Shown here: in pieces, positions 8,842 to 18,093 of the stretch
How positions within the stretch are numbered: position 1 is the first letter of the stretch
How the letters are laid out: the number at the start of each line of letters is the position of its first letter
Source of the DNA: Sinorhizobium terangae
Lineage (GTDB): Bacteria; Pseudomonadota; Alphaproteobacteria; Rhizobiales; Rhizobiaceae
DNA: 64,000 nucleotides
Assembly (NCBI RefSeq): GCF_029714365.1
Contig: NZ_CP121659.1
Coordinates: forward strand, 2,418,001 to 2,482,000
Direction of reading: 5' to 3'
Notes under the pieces: generated by a model
What the model was told of the DNA's origin: nothing
The model's input: only the letters and a program-made list of their open reading frames with translations
The model's database searches: none
Program-made: the position numbers and the translations under genes

Positions 8842-10707
8842 CTACCCATCGAAATAGCCGTCGATGACCGCCAGGAACGCCTCGCCATAGCGCTCGCGCT
8901 TGCTCTCGCCGATGCCGGGAATATCGAGCAGATCGTCGAAGTCGCGCGGACGTTGCTTCGCCAACGCAATCAACGTCGTATCCGGGAAAACGACATAGGG
9001 CGGGACGTTCAATTCCTTGGCGATCGAGAACCGCTCGGCGCGCAGGCGTTCGAAAAGTTCAAGATCGGAGCCGGCGAGATCGGCTCGCTCGCGCGGAGTG
9101 CCGGACTTCGCCACCCGGGCGGCCTTGCCCGAGGTCGGCCTGTCCTTGCGGAAGAACACCTGGCGCTCGCGTTTGAAGACGGCGCGCGCCTCCGGCTCGA
9201 GCTGCAGCGCCCCGAAGGCGGAATGATCAACCCGGACGAGGCCAGCGGCGAGCAGCTGCCGGAACACCGATTGCCACGTTCGTGGCAGCAGATCCTTGCC
9301 GGCACCGAAGACAGGCATATCGACATGGCCAAAGCGCTCGGTTTTCTCGTTGACCGTGCCCATAAGCACATCGATCACGTGGCCGGCGCCGAAGCGCTCG
9401 CCGGTCCGATAGACGGCCGCCAGCGCCTTGATCGCCGCTTCGGTACCGTCCCAGGTCTCGACCGGCTTCAGGCAGGTATCGCAATGGCCGCAGCGTCCGG
9501 GATGCGCCTCGCCGAAATGCGCAAGGATCGCCTGCCGCCGGCAACCCGCGGTCTCGCAGATCGCAAGCAGCGCATTGAGCTTCGCCCGCTCGATGCGCTT
9601 GATCTCCTCCGCGGCGCCGCCCTCGTCGATCATCCTCCGACGCTGGATGACATCGGCCATGCCATAGGCCATCCAGACTTCGGAGGGCAGCCCGTCGCGA
9701 CCCGCCCGGCCGGTCTCTTGGTAATAGGCCTCGACCGAGCCCGGCAGATCGAGGTGGGCGACATAGCGGACATCCGGCTTGTCGATTCCCATGCCGAAGG
9801 CGACCGTCGCGACGAGGCAAAGGTCTTCCTCCTTAAGGAAAGCGTCCTGATGGGCGTCCCGCAGGACGCGATCCATGCCGGCGTGATAGGGAAGCGCGCG
9901 CACGCCTTGCGCGTTCAGCCATTCCGCCGTGTCTTCGACCTTGGCACGTGAGAGGCAATAGACGATGCCGCTCGATCCCTTGAAGCGGGAGAGGAAGCGA
10001 AGGAGCTGCTGGCGCGGCTGGTCACGCTCGACGATCTCATAGGCAATGTTCGGCCGATCGAAGCTGGTCGTGAAGACCTTCGCTCCGGTGAGCGCCAGCC
10101 GCTCGATGATGTCGTCGCGCGTGTGCGGATCCGCGGTCGCGGTGAGTGCGACGCGTGGCACGCCGGGAAAGCGCGACGCGAGGCAATCCAGGCCGCGATA
10201 TTCAGGCCGGAAATCATGGCCCCACTGCGAGACGCAATGCGCCTCGTCGATCGCGAACAGCGCAATGTCGACCTCGTCGATCATCTCGGCGAAACCGTCG
10301 GTGACGGCGCGCTCCGGCGTGACGTAGAGCAGGTCGAGCGCGCCCGCCGAAAGCGCGCGGCGAACCGCAATCGCCTCGTCGCGTGTCAGTGAGGAATTGA
10401 GCGCGGCGGCGCGAATGCCGAGCTGCTTCAACGCCTCGACCTGATCGCGCATCAAGGCGATCAATGGGGATACGACGATGCCGACGCCGTTTCGGCAAAG
10501 CGCGGGAATTTGAAAACAGAGCGATTTGCCCGCTCCCGTCGGGAAGAGCACCACCGCATCGCCGCCCGCTATCACATGTTCGACCACGTCCTGCTGCTGA
10601 CCGCGGAAGGCGGAATAGCCATAGACGCGTTTCAGGACTTCGAGAGGATTGGCCACGCCTTCGCTTTCGAACAGGCGCGCGGCGGAAGCATCGTCGTTGT
10701 GAGGCAT
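8842..10707 (-). CDS. recQ: ATP-dependent DNA helicase RecQ
   Basis: A 621-residue 3'-5' DNA helicase for recombination and fork repair. Motif I is [14 protein letters not shown], motif II is [16 protein letters not shown], and motif VI is [14 protein letters not shown]. The RecQ zinc cysteines appear in CETAGCRRQ and CGHCDTC, followed by a winged-helix region and a C-terminal HRDC domain ([16 protein letters not shown]). The start at 10707 (MPHNDD) gives a normal length; an extension to 10791 is open but not conserved-looking. It lies between dnaG and kbl on the same strand, separated from dnaG by a RIME-like repeat. Confidence 0.95.
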   Translation of the reverse strand: MPHNDDASAARLFESEGVANPLEVLKRVYGYSAFRGQQQDVVEHVIAGGDAVVLFPTGAGKSLCFQIPALCRNGVGIVVSPLIALMRDQVEALKQLGIRAAALNSSLTRDEAIAVRRALSAGALDLLYVTPERAVTDGFAEMIDEVDIALFAIDEAHCVSQWGHDFRPEYRGLDCLASRFPGVPRVALTATADPHTRDDIIERLALTGAKVFTTSFDRPNIAYEIVERDQPRQQLLRFLSRFKGSSGIVYCLSRAKVEDTAEWLNAQGVRALPYHAGMDRVLRDAHQDAFLKEEDLCLVATVAFGMGIDKPDVRYVAHLDLPGSVEAYYQETGRAGRDGLPSEVWMAYGMADVIQRRRMIDEGGAAEEIKRIERAKLNALLAICETAGCRRQAILAHFGEAHPGRCGHCDTCLKPVETWDGTEAAIKALAAVYRTGERFGAGHVIDVLMGTVNEKTERFGHVDMPVFGAGKDLLPRTWQSVFRQLLAAGLVRVDHSAFGALQLEPEARAVFKRERQVFFRKDRPTSGKAARVAKSGTPRERADLAGSDLELFERLRAERFSIAKELNVPPYVVFPDTTLIALAKQRPRDFDDLLDIPGIGESKRERYGEAFLAVIDGYFDG

Positions 10708-10811
10708 GGAATCGCTTTCGTCGGGCGGCTGACTATGGGGTTTGGGCAGGTGGGATGTAAACCTGTTAAAGACTCGCAAAAGGGGGAGCATCGCCGCGCT
10801 CCGCAGCTAAC

Positions 10812-10967
10812 GCCCCCTCACCCTGCCCTCTCCCCGCAAGCGGGGCGAGGGTACGTCGCATCGGTGGCTCGCGTCGTGCACCAACTGCAAGAAGCCTTGC
10901 CGAGCTGGCGCGGCATGTCCCTTCTCCCCGCCCGCGGGGAGAAGGTGCCGGCAGGCGGATGAGGGGC
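10812..10967. repeat. RIME-like intergenic mosaic element
   Basis: A roughly 156-bp element bounded by inverted ends, GCCCCCTCACCCTGCC on the left and GGCAGGCGGATGAGGGGC on the right. Inside are two G+C hairpins, CCCTCTCCCCGC/GCGGGGCGAGGG near 10826 and CTTCTCCCCGC/GCGGGGAGAAG near 10921. This is the layout of rhizobial intergenic mosaic elements as I recall them. A second copy lies at 56304-56433. It fills the dnaG-recQ gap. Confidence 0.85.
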
Positions 10968-10983
10968 AGCGCATGCGACGACG

Positions 10984-12966
10984 CTACCGCGCGGCCGGCC
11001 CCTTAACTCGGCCGGAAAGTACGCCGAAGCCTTCGATGATGGCTTCCTGGTTCTCAAGTCGCGTCACTTCGAGCTGGACCTCCTGGAGCGTCCTGAGCAA
11101 CTGTGGTACGACCTCGAGGTCCCCCTCCTCGGTGGCGTGGGCCAGTTCACGCTCCAGTTCGCGCCGCTGCCAATGGAGGGCCTTGCTGCGCCTGTGGAGG
11201 GCAAGCGCCTGAAGGTAACCTTCGCGCGCATCCTCCGGCGCCGCCGCAACCGTCGCCGTCCACAGCCGCGCATAGCGGACCTGCTGATCGAGTGCCAAGA
11301 TCAGGGCGCCGAATCCCTCCGCTTCCAATTGCTCGATGAGGATCTCGCGCGTCAAACGCGGCCCGCTTGCCGCCGCTGCGTTCAGAACCGTGGCCCAGCA
11401 GCGCTGCAGATCGCGGTGGTCGAACTCGATCGTCGAGATCTCGTCATATTCGTCGAAGAGCAATTGCGGGTGATTGACGATGGTGAGTGCCAGCACGCTC
11501 TCGCGCAACAGCGGCACCGCCTGTTGGCCGCTGACGAGGGAAGAGCGCGCGAGGCGATCGGAGATCGCGGTCGGGCCGGCGGCAATATTCCGGGCGCCTG
11601 CGCCGCCACGCGGGCCACCACCTTGGCGCCCGCCCCGCTCGAACGGCCGCCGTTCACTCCTGAACGGCGCGCTGCCCTGCAGAAAGGCGTTGAGGCGGTC
11701 GCGCATGTCCTGGCCATAGTGGCGGCGCACGCTTTCGTCGGCGATGACGGACGTCACCTGCCTCAGCCGCGCTTCGAGTTCGGCGCGTTTTTCCGGCGTG
11801 TCGAATGCGCCGCCCTGGACTTCGCGCAGCCACACCATTTCGGCGAGCGAGCGGGCATTGGCGAGCACCTTGTCGAAAGGCTCGCGTCCGTCATGGCGGA
11901 CGAGATCGTCCGGGTCCTTGCCGTCCGGCAGCATGGCGAAGCGGACTGATTGTCCGGGCTTCAGATGGGGGAGCGCCAGATCGACGGCGCGATTGGCGGC
12001 GCGGAGGCCAGCGCCATCGCCATCGAAGCAGAGCACCGGCTGCGGCGTCATCTTCCAGAGAAGATCGAGTTGGTTCTCTGTGAGCGCGGTTCCGAGCGGC
12101 GCCACGGCATTCTCGATGCCGGCCTGATGGAGCGCGATCACGTCCATGTAGCCTTCGACGGCGATGATCGTGCCGGCGCCATCAGCGCCCTGCGAAGCTC
12201 GCCGGGCGCGCGCGAAATTGAAGAGCACATTGCCCTTGTGGAAGAGCTCTGTTTCATTCGAATTCAGATATTTGGCCGGCGCATCGGGTGACATGGCGCG
12301 GCCACCGAAGGCGATGACCTTCTCGCGCGCCGAAAGGATCGGAAACATGATGCGGTCGCGGAAACGGTCGTAGGAGACGGGCACGTCGGGCCCATGCACG
12401 ACGAGACCGCAGGCTTCGATCTGCTCCTTGCCGACGCCCTTGCCGGCCAGAAACTCCTTGAGCGCATTGCGGCTGTCAGGCGCAAAGCCCAGCCGAAACG
12501 TCTCGATCGTACGCCCGGTCAGTCCCCGCTCGCGGAGGTACGCCCGTGCCTTGGCACCGTTCGCCGTCTGGAGCTGGTCCTGGAAGAACTGCGTCGCCAT
12601 TTCCATGACGTCGAGCAGGCTGGTCCTTTCCTTCTCGCGCCGCTCAGCCTGCGGGTCGGGCTGCGGCATGGAGACGCCGGCCATGTCGGCAATCTGCTGC
12701 ACCGCTTCAGGGAAGCTCAGGCCCTCAAGATCGGTCAGGAAGCGGAAGTGGTCGCCGGAAACACCGCAGCCGAAGCAATGATAGCGGCCCTTGCGGTCCT
12801 CGCAATGGAAGCTCGGCGACTTTTCGCCGTGAAAGGGGCAACAGGCCCAGTAGTCACCGCGCGAAACGTTGGTCTTGCGCCGGTCCCAGGTGACGCGCTT
12901 GCCGACCACGTCCGAAATCGGAACGCGATCGCGTATCTCGTCGAGGAAGGACTGTGAAAAGCGCAT
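10984..12966 (-). CDS. dnaG: DNA primase
   Basis: A 660-residue bacterial primase that makes RNA primers for replication. The N-terminal zinc-binding domain reads CCPFHGEKSPSFH followed by YHCFGCGVSGD (near residues 40-70). The catalytic core contains YDRFRDRIMFPI, the TOPRIM motif VEGYMDVIALHQAG and the acidic FDGDGAGLRAA. The C-terminal helicase-binding domain is present, after a Gly/Arg-rich linker (RGGRQGGGPRGGAGA). It follows the yqeY-like gene on the same strand, an arrangement typical of the macromolecular-synthesis region. Confidence 0.97.
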   Translation of the reverse strand: MRFSQSFLDEIRDRVPISDVVGKRVTWDRRKTNVSRGDYWACCPFHGEKSPSFHCEDRKGRYHCFGCGVSGDHFRFLTDLEGLSFPEAVQQIADMAGVSMPQPDPQAERREKERTSLLDVMEMATQFFQDQLQTANGAKARAYLRERGLTGRTIETFRLGFAPDSRNALKEFLAGKGVGKEQIEACGLVVHGPDVPVSYDRFRDRIMFPILSAREKVIAFGGRAMSPDAPAKYLNSNETELFHKGNVLFNFARARRASQGADGAGTIIAVEGYMDVIALHQAGIENAVAPLGTALTENQLDLLWKMTPQPVLCFDGDGAGLRAANRAVDLALPHLKPGQSVRFAMLPDGKDPDDLVRHDGREPFDKVLANARSLAEMVWLREVQGGAFDTPEKRAELEARLRQVTSVIADESVRRHYGQDMRDRLNAFLQGSAPFRSERRPFERGGRQGGGPRGGAGARNIAAGPTAISDRLARSSLVSGQQAVPLLRESVLALTIVNHPQLLFDEYDEISTIEFDHRDLQRCWATVLNAAAASGPRLTREILIEQLEAEGFGALILALDQQVRYARLWTATVAAAPEDAREGYLQALALHRRSKALHWQRRELERELAHATEEGDLEVVPQLLRTLQEVQLEVTRLENQEAIIEGFGVLSGRVKGPAAR

Positions 12967-13115
12967 GGATAGCCGATACCCCTAGCCGGCCTCCCATACA
13001 AGCAGTATGGACAGGGGAACTCCTGGCCACGATCGGCAGTGCCCGCAATTCACAGGGTAGATACCGCGCGCCGAGGCTCGAAGACGAGGCCGATCGGCGC
13101 CGGCATGGAAGGCGA

Positions 13116-13139
13116 TACGCCCGCTGCAAAGCGGGCGTA
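13116..13139 (-). terminator. hairpin after the yqeY-like gene
   Basis: Arms TACGCCCGCT and AGCGGGCGTA (13116-13125, 13130-13139) form a perfect 10-bp stem four bases after the yqeY-like stop codon. There is no long T-run, so it could be a weak terminator or a processing site between this gene and dnaG. Confidence 0.6.
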
Positions 13140-13143
13140 GGGC

Positions 13144-13593
13144 TTACTTCAGCAGTTCCTTGACGAGACCGGAGGCCTTGGCGAAGTCCATCTGGCCAGG
13201 GTAGCGCTCCTTCAGCGCGTTCATGCACTTGCCCATGTCGCGAAGACCGTGGGCGCCCGTCTCCTGGACGATCGCGGCACAGGCCTGCTTCACCTTGTCC
13301 TCGGAAAGCTGTTCGGGCAGGAACTGGTTGATGACGGCAATTTCCTGGCGCTCCTGCTCGGCGAGCTCGGGGCGGCCGCCCTCGTCGTAAATGCGGGCGG
13401 ACTCTTCCCGCTGTTTGATCATCTTGGCGAGGATCTGCATGATCTCGTCATCGCCAACCGGGTCCTTGCCCTGGCCGCGATTGGCAATGTCGCGGTCCTT
13501 GATCGCCGCCTGGATCAACCGGACGGTCGAAGTGCGCCGTGCGTCCTTGGCTTTGAGGGCTTCTTTCAATGCGTTCGCGAGTTGGTCGCGCAT
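13144..13593 (-). CDS. GatB/YqeY domain-containing protein
   Basis: A 149-residue protein of the YqeY family, which resembles the tRNA-binding tail of the GatB amidotransferase subunit. The family features are the N-terminal LANALKEALKAKDARRTSTVRLIQ-type helix, the central EIMQILAKMIKQREES and the C-terminal MNALKERYPGQMDFAKASG block. The start at 13593 (MRDQL) gives the family length; a longer reading to 13710 is not supported. It lies upstream of dnaG on the same strand and diverges from carA. Its exact role is unknown. Confidence 0.9.
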   Translation of the reverse strand: MRDQLANALKEALKAKDARRTSTVRLIQAAIKDRDIANRGQGKDPVGDDEIMQILAKMIKQREESARIYDEGGRPELAEQERQEIAVINQFLPEQLSEDKVKQACAAIVQETGAHGLRDMGKCMNALKERYPGQMDFAKASGLVKELLK

Positions 13594-13919
13594 GTCCTTA
13601 CTCCATGTCGAAACCGGCCCGCGGAGCTCATGCCCGCAACCGGTTCGATTACGTCGTTGTTGTCGTCGTCTTAAACCAGTGCGGCAGGTGCAATCAAACG
13701 GATTACGCAACCACTTGAATTATAAGGAACTTTATTTCCTTGCAATTCATGGCGGCCGGTTGACCCGGCCAAGGCCTTTCGTTATTTTCCGGCACCTGCA
13801 CGAACATCGGCATGAACCTTTTCTCGCGGGGTTTCCGCGCGCCATGCCGTATGCGATTTGAAATGGCGCTGAACCGACCGGCTTTCAAGCCTCGCTTCCG
13901 CCGCAACGGGATAGGAACG
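13594..13919. promoter_or_regulatory. carA / yqeY-like divergent region with two hairpins
   Basis: A 326-bp divergent intergenic region. It contains an A/T-rich imperfect hairpin at 13716-13749 (TGAATT and AAGGAA paired with TTCCTT and AATTCA) and a perfect GGCCGG/CCGGCC hairpin at 13754-13770, about 150 bases before carA. These could be part of a carA leader or an attenuator, but I cannot identify a leader peptide or a known motif. Confidence 0.4.
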
Positions 13920-15125
13920 ATGACCGCGACACCCGCATGGACAACCCAGAAACCCACCGCCCTTCTCGTTCTGGCCGACGGCACGGTGATCGAAGGCAAG
14001 GGCATCGGCGCGACCGGCAAGGTTCAGGCCGAAGTCTGTTTCAACACGGCGCTCACCGGATACCAGGAGATCCTGACCGACCCCTCCTATCTCGGCCAGA
14101 TCGTCACCTTCACCTTCCCGCATATCGGCAACATCGGTACCAATGACGAGGATGTCGAGGACCTGACCCCCGCCGCCCGCCACGGCGCCGTCGGCGTCAT
14201 TTTCAAGGCCGACATCACCGAGCCATCCAACTACCGCGCCGCCAAGCACCTCGACGCCTGGCTGAAGGCGCGTGGCATCATCGGCCTTTGCGGCATCGAC
14301 ACGCGCGCGCTGACCGCCTGGATCCGCGAAAACGGCATGCCGAACGCCGTCATCGCCCACGACCCCGCCGGCGTCTTCGACATCGATCAGCTGAAGGCTG
14401 AGGCCAAGGCCTGGAGCGGTCTTGAAGGTCTCGACCTCGCCAAGGTCGCCACCTCCGGCCAGTCGTCCCGCTGGAACGAAATGCCCTGGGTGTGGGACAA
14501 GGGCTATTCGATGCTCGGCGAAACCGACGCCGCGTATCATGTCGTAGCCCTCGACTACGGCGTCAAGCGCAACATCCTGCGGCTCTTCGCCGGTCTCAAC
14601 TGCCGGGTCACGGTCGTCCCCGCACAGACCAGCGCAGAAGAAGTTCTGGCACTGCAACCGGACGGCATCTTTCTCTCCAACGGCCCCGGCGATCCCGCCG
14701 CAACCGGCGAATACGCCGTTCCGGTGATCCAGGATCTCCTGGAGACCGAAATTCCGGTCTTCGGCATCTGCCTCGGCCACCAGATGCTGGCGCTGGCACT
14801 CGGCGCCAAGACCGAGAAGATGCACCAGGGACACCACGGCGCCAACCATCCGGTCAAGGATCACACCACCGGCAAAGTCGAGATCGTCTCGATGAACCAC
14901 GGCTTCGCGGTCGATTCGAAGTCGCTGCCGGAAGGCATTGAAGAGACTCACATTTCGCTCTTCGACGGCACCAACTGCGGCCTGCGCGTGAGCGGCAAAC
15001 CGGTCTTTTCGGTCCAGCACCATCCGGAAGCCTCGCCGGGTCCGCAGGACAGCCACTATCTCTTCCGCCGCTTCCTCAATCTCATCCGCGAGAAGAAGGG
15101 CGAACCGGCGCTTGCCGAGCGCTGA
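13920..15125 (+). CDS. carA: carbamoyl-phosphate synthase small (glutaminase) subunit
   Basis: A 401-residue glutamine amidotransferase subunit that supplies ammonia to CarB for carbamoyl phosphate, feeding arginine and pyrimidine synthesis. The class I glutaminase triad is visible: cysteine in FGICLGHQMLAL, and histidine and glutamate in QHHPEASPGP. The N-terminal CPSase domain starts with TALLVLADGTVIEGKG. The start at 13920 (MTATPAW) has the family length; the frame is open to 13812 but that extension looks non-coding. carB is not in the window. A terminator follows at 15146. Confidence 0.97.
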   Translation: MTATPAWTTQKPTALLVLADGTVIEGKGIGATGKVQAEVCFNTALTGYQEILTDPSYLGQIVTFTFPHIGNIGTNDEDVEDLTPAARHGAVGVIFKADITEPSNYRAAKHLDAWLKARGIIGLCGIDTRALTAWIRENGMPNAVIAHDPAGVFDIDQLKAEAKAWSGLEGLDLAKVATSGQSSRWNEMPWVWDKGYSMLGETDAAYHVVALDYGVKRNILRLFAGLNCRVTVVPAQTSAEEVLALQPDGIFLSNGPGDPAATGEYAVPVIQDLLETEIPVFGICLGHQMLALALGAKTEKMHQGHHGANHPVKDHTTGKVEIVSMNHGFAVDSKSLPEGIEETHISLFDGTNCGLRVSGKPVFSVQHHPEASPGPQDSHYLFRRFLNLIREKKGEPALAER

Positions 15126-15145
15126 GAGCCACCATCCGCGTTTAC

Positions 15146-15174
15146 AAAGGCCCGCTCGCTGCGGGCCTTTTGCT
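15146..15174 (+). terminator. terminator after carA
   Basis: AAAGGCCCG (15146-15154) pairs with CGGGCCTTT (15162-15170) around a seven-base loop, followed by a T-rich stretch. It sits 20 bases after carA and before the convergent LysR gene, which it may serve too. Confidence 0.88.
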
Positions 15175-15196
15175 TTCCCGCTATCGGCTTTGCCGA

Positions 15197-16087
15197 TCAG
15201 GCTTCGGCAAGGCGCGCCGCGATGAAATCGACGGTGGCACGCACAGATGGCAACTGCCCGCGCCGGTGCGGCATCAGGATCGTCGTTGTCACAGACCCCG
15301 CGGTCCACTGGGGCAGCACGCGAACGAGCACGCCACGGGCGATCTCGTTGCGGCAAAGCTTGCCAGGCAGGGCGGTTATGCCAAGCCCTGCCACCGCGGC
15401 CTCGCGCAAGACATGCGATTCATCCGCCACAAATCGCGGCTTGGACGACACGCTGACAACCGTTCCGTCCAGGTGCTCCAGCGTCCAACTCTCCGAAGTC
15501 AGCGATGTCAGCAGGCCCTCGTGATGTTCTAAATCTTCAGGATACTCCGGCACATTGCGCTTATCGAGATAGGCCGGCGACGCCACCAGCCAGCTGGCCT
15601 CGGAGGCGACGCGACGCTGTACGAGGCCGGAATCCGGAAGCGGTGCAAAGTGGTCGCGCACGGCGATGTCGAAACCCTCCTGGATGAGATCGACGAACCG
15701 GTCGGTCGCATGCACCACAAGGCGGATTTTCGGGAAGGCGATCGCCAGCCGTGGCAACAGAGGCGCGAGCGAAAGCTGCGCCGTCGGAACGGATGCCGTG
15801 ATTCTGACAGTGCCGCTTGGCTCGGCTAGCCTCCCCTTGACTACATTCTCGGCAGCTTCCGCTTCGATCAGCATTGCCGCTGCGTGACGGTAGAAATCCT
15901 CCCCCGTCTCGGTCACCGCGAAACGGCGCGAGGTGCGGTTGATGAGCCGAACGCCCAACGCTTTTTCGAGTTCCGCCACACGCTTACTGAGCGTCGACTT
16001 CGGGACATTCAGCGCGCGTGCCGCCGGGGCAAATCCCGCGTGATCCACGACGTGGACGAAGAGCATGAAGTCATTGAGGTTCGCCAT
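15197..16087 (-). CDS. LysR-family transcriptional regulator
   Basis: A 296-residue LysR regulator with an N-terminal winged helix (FMLFVHVVDHAGFAPAARAL with KSTLSKRVAELEKALG as recognition helix, residues 1-60) and a C-terminal substrate-binding domain (from about residue 90). It is transcribed away from the SDR-oxidoreductase genes, the classic layout for a LysR regulator controlling its divergent neighbour. The 119-bp intergenic region holds the perfect palindrome ATCTGCAGAT (16109-16118), a possible binding site. The inducer is unknown. Confidence 0.92.
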   Translation of the reverse strand: MANLNDFMLFVHVVDHAGFAPAARALNVPKSTLSKRVAELEKALGVRLINRTSRRFAVTETGEDFYRHAAAMLIEAEAAENVVKGRLAEPSGTVRITASVPTAQLSLAPLLPRLAIAFPKIRLVVHATDRFVDLIQEGFDIAVRDHFAPLPDSGLVQRRVASEASWLVASPAYLDKRNVPEYPEDLEHHEGLLTSLTSESWTLEHLDGTVVSVSSKPRFVADESHVLREAAVAGLGITALPGKLCRNEIARGVLVRVLPQWTAGSVTTTILMPHRRGQLPSVRATVDFIAARLAEA

Positions 16088-16108
16088 TTAGTCGGATCCA
16101 TTGTCCAT

Positions 16109-16118
16109 ATCTGCAGAT
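16109..16118. promoter_or_regulatory. possible LysR operator palindrome
   Basis: ATCTGCAGAT is a perfect 10-bp palindrome about 21 bp upstream of the LysR start and 88 bp before the SDR gene, flanked on both sides by GTCCA pentamers. The position suits an autoregulatory LysR site. This is inference from position and symmetry only. Confidence 0.4.
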
Positions 16119-16206
16119 GATAAGTCCACATTAGCCCGGCTAGCGCAAGCTCGTCCACAAATGCATCTCTTCCTCACCCCCTATTGGAACCGAAGAGGAA
16201 GACATC

Positions 16207-16968
16207 ATGACTATCTACGAAGGTAAGAAAGCCGTTGTGATCGGCGGCACCCATGGCATGGGGCTGGCGACCGTCGCACGCTTGGTCGATGGCGGCGCGG
16301 AAGTGCTCCTGACCGGAAACAACGAGGACAACCTCGCAAAAGTGAGGGAGCAGTTCGGCACGCGTGCCCACGCGCTGCGCTCCGACATCGCCGATCTCAA
16401 CGACATTGCAGCGCTCGGCGCCGCCACCGGTCAGAAGATGGGCGCGATCGATCTTCTCCACATTAACGCCGGCATTTCGGAACTTGAGCCTTTCGATCAG
16501 GTGACGGAGGCATCCTTTGACCGCCAGTTCGCGGTCAACACCAAGGGCGCGTTCTTCACCGCGCAGCGGTTGGCCCCACTGATCCGCAAGGACGGTTCCA
16601 TCGTCTTCACTTCCTCCGTTGCGGATGAAGGCGGTTATCCGGGCATGAGCGTCTACAGCGCCACCAAGGCGGCACTCGTCTCGTTCGCCTCCGTGCTTGC
16701 GACCGAGCTCCTGCCGCGCGGCATCCGCGTCAATACTGTCTCTCCTGGTTTCATCGACACGCCGACCAAGGGCATTGCCGGCATCACCGATGCTGAGCGC
16801 GCCAATTTCAAGGCGCTGGGCGATGCGGTTACTCCGATGAAGCGCAACGGTACGGCCGACGAGGTGGCGCGCGCCGTGCTGTTCCTTGGCTTCGAGGCAA
16901 CCTTCACGACCGGCGCAAAGTTCGCCGTCGATGGCGGTCTCGGCCAGAAGCTTTCGACCGCCTTCTGA
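16207..16968 (+). CDS. SDR-family oxidoreductase
   Basis: A 253-residue classical short-chain dehydrogenase/reductase. The cofactor motif is GGTHGMGLA near the N-terminus, the catalytic serine is in [11 protein letters not shown], the YxxxK pair is in YSATKAAL, and the NAG-like motif is HINAGISE. The C-terminal [11 protein letters not shown] block is standard. It heads a two-gene unit with the imine-reductase-like enzyme 23 bp downstream and is divergent from the LysR regulator. The substrate is not identifiable. Confidence 0.93.
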   Translation: MTIYEGKKAVVIGGTHGMGLATVARLVDGGAEVLLTGNNEDNLAKVREQFGTRAHALRSDIADLNDIAALGAATGQKMGAIDLLHINAGISELEPFDQVTEASFDRQFAVNTKGAFFTAQRLAPLIRKDGSIVFTSSVADEGGYPGMSVYSATKAALVSFASVLATELLPRGIRVNTVSPGFIDTPTKGIAGITDAERANFKALGDAVTPMKRNGTADEVARAVLFLGFEATFTTGAKFAVDGGLGQKLSTAF

Positions 16969-16991
16969 CACGAACCAGGAAAGGAAGAAGG

Positions 16992-17858
16992 ATGAGCAGG
17001 ATTTCTGTTCTTGGCCTCGGTGCCATGGGTACAGCACTCGCTGCGACCCTCGTCCGGAAAGGCCATTCCGTAACTGTCTGGAACCGCACGCAGTCGCGCG
17101 CCAAGCCGCTTGTGAGCGCTGGAGCAATGATTGCTGCGACTTCCGCGGAAGCCGTCGCGGCAAGCGAACTCACGATCCTCTGCGTCGTCGACTATGCCGC
17201 CGCCGGCGCGGTGCTGGCTGAGGCGCAGGATGCACTCCGCGGCCGCGATCTCGTCAACCTGACGAACGGCACGCCGCGCGAGGCGAAAGATCTCGCCGAC
17301 TGGGCCGAGACGAAGGGGGCGGCCTATCTCGACGGAGGCATCATGGCCATTCCGCCGATGATCGGCGACCGTGGCGCCTTGATCCTTTATAGCGGCTCGA
17401 ACGCGCTCTTCGAACGACACAAGCCGTCGCTCGATGCGCTTGCCGAAAGCCGTCATCTTGGCGAGGATCCAAGCCTCGCAGCGCTTTATGACCTCGCGCT
17501 GCTTTCCGGCATGTATGGCCTCTTCTCGGGTTTTCTGCATGCCGGCGCGCTAGTGGCAAGCAGTGGCGGCAAGGTCACCGATTTCCTGCCGCTTCTCCTT
17601 CCGTGGATCACGGCGATGAGCGGCACACTCCCGGACCTTGCCAACAAGGTCGACAGCGGCCTGCACGATCGCTCCGTGGTTTCGAATCTCGCCATGCAGA
17701 GGGTAGCACTCGAGAACATCGCCAGGGCGAGCAGGGAGCAAGGTATCGCGCCGGACTTCATCGAACCGATGCTTCGGCTCGCCACCCGCCGGATTGCGGA
17801 AGGTCATGGCAGCGACGACATCTCGGGCGTGATCGAGACAATCCGGAGACAAACGTGA
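16992..17858 (+). CDS. NAD(P)-dependent oxidoreductase, imine-reductase-like
   Basis: A 288-residue enzyme of the beta-hydroxyacid dehydrogenase superfamily. The N-terminal Rossmann fold has VLGLGAMGTALAATL followed by VWNRTQSRAKPL, where the arginine and serine suggest NADPH use. The C-terminal all-helical dimerisation domain begins near residue 165 (LYDLALLSGMYGLFSGF) and resembles imine reductases and reductive aminases rather than 6-phosphogluconate enzymes; the catalytic lysine of hydroxyacid dehydrogenases is not evident. It probably acts with the SDR upstream. The substrate is unknown. Confidence 0.82.
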   Translation: MSRISVLGLGAMGTALAATLVRKGHSVTVWNRTQSRAKPLVSAGAMIAATSAEAVAASELTILCVVDYAAAGAVLAEAQDALRGRDLVNLTNGTPREAKDLADWAETKGAAYLDGGIMAIPPMIGDRGALILYSGSNALFERHKPSLDALAESRHLGEDPSLAALYDLALLSGMYGLFSGFLHAGALVASSGGKVTDFLPLLLPWITAMSGTLPDLANKVDSGLHDRSVVSNLAMQRVALENIARASREQGIAPDFIEPMLRLATRRIAEGHGSDDISGVIETIRRQT

Positions 17859-17868
17859 ATCGGATCTC

Positions 17869-17927
17869 AGAACCGCCGCCCGAATCCGGACTGGCAAGTC
17901 GTTGAATCGCCTGTGGGCGACAGCAGG
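17869..17927. repeat. direct repeat, left copy (flanks the GST gene)
   Basis: About 55 bp starting GAACCGCCGCCCGAAT and running through GGCAAGTCGTTGAATCG. It closely matches 18793-18850 in the same orientation, with a handful of substitutions and one indel. The two copies bracket the GST gene. Confidence 0.6.
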
Positions 17928-17952
17928 CCTGAGCGCAGGCCTGCACGCGTTC

Positions 17953-18000
17953 CTGCAGCGCCGCGCGTTTTATCAGGCGTGCAAAGGGCACTGCGGTAGC
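17953..18000. repeat. module A palindromic repeat (diverged, inverted)
   Basis: CTGCAGCGCCGCGCG, a TTTTATCAGG centre and CGTGCAAAGGGCACTG match the reverse complement of the module A element found at several other places in the window, with a few substitutions in the right arm. Confidence 0.6.
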
Positions 18001-18093
18001 GATAGAATGCACCGGTACAATGCTGCGGAAAATCCGATGCGAAGTGACCGCGTTGGTCGGGGCTTCCGCGAAATACTCTATCGGGAGCAGACA

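Noticed and set aside
13782..15356. A 524-codon minus-strand reading opposite carA
   Set aside because: It is antisense to carA, which has all catalytic motifs; the reading reflects high GC at third codon positions.
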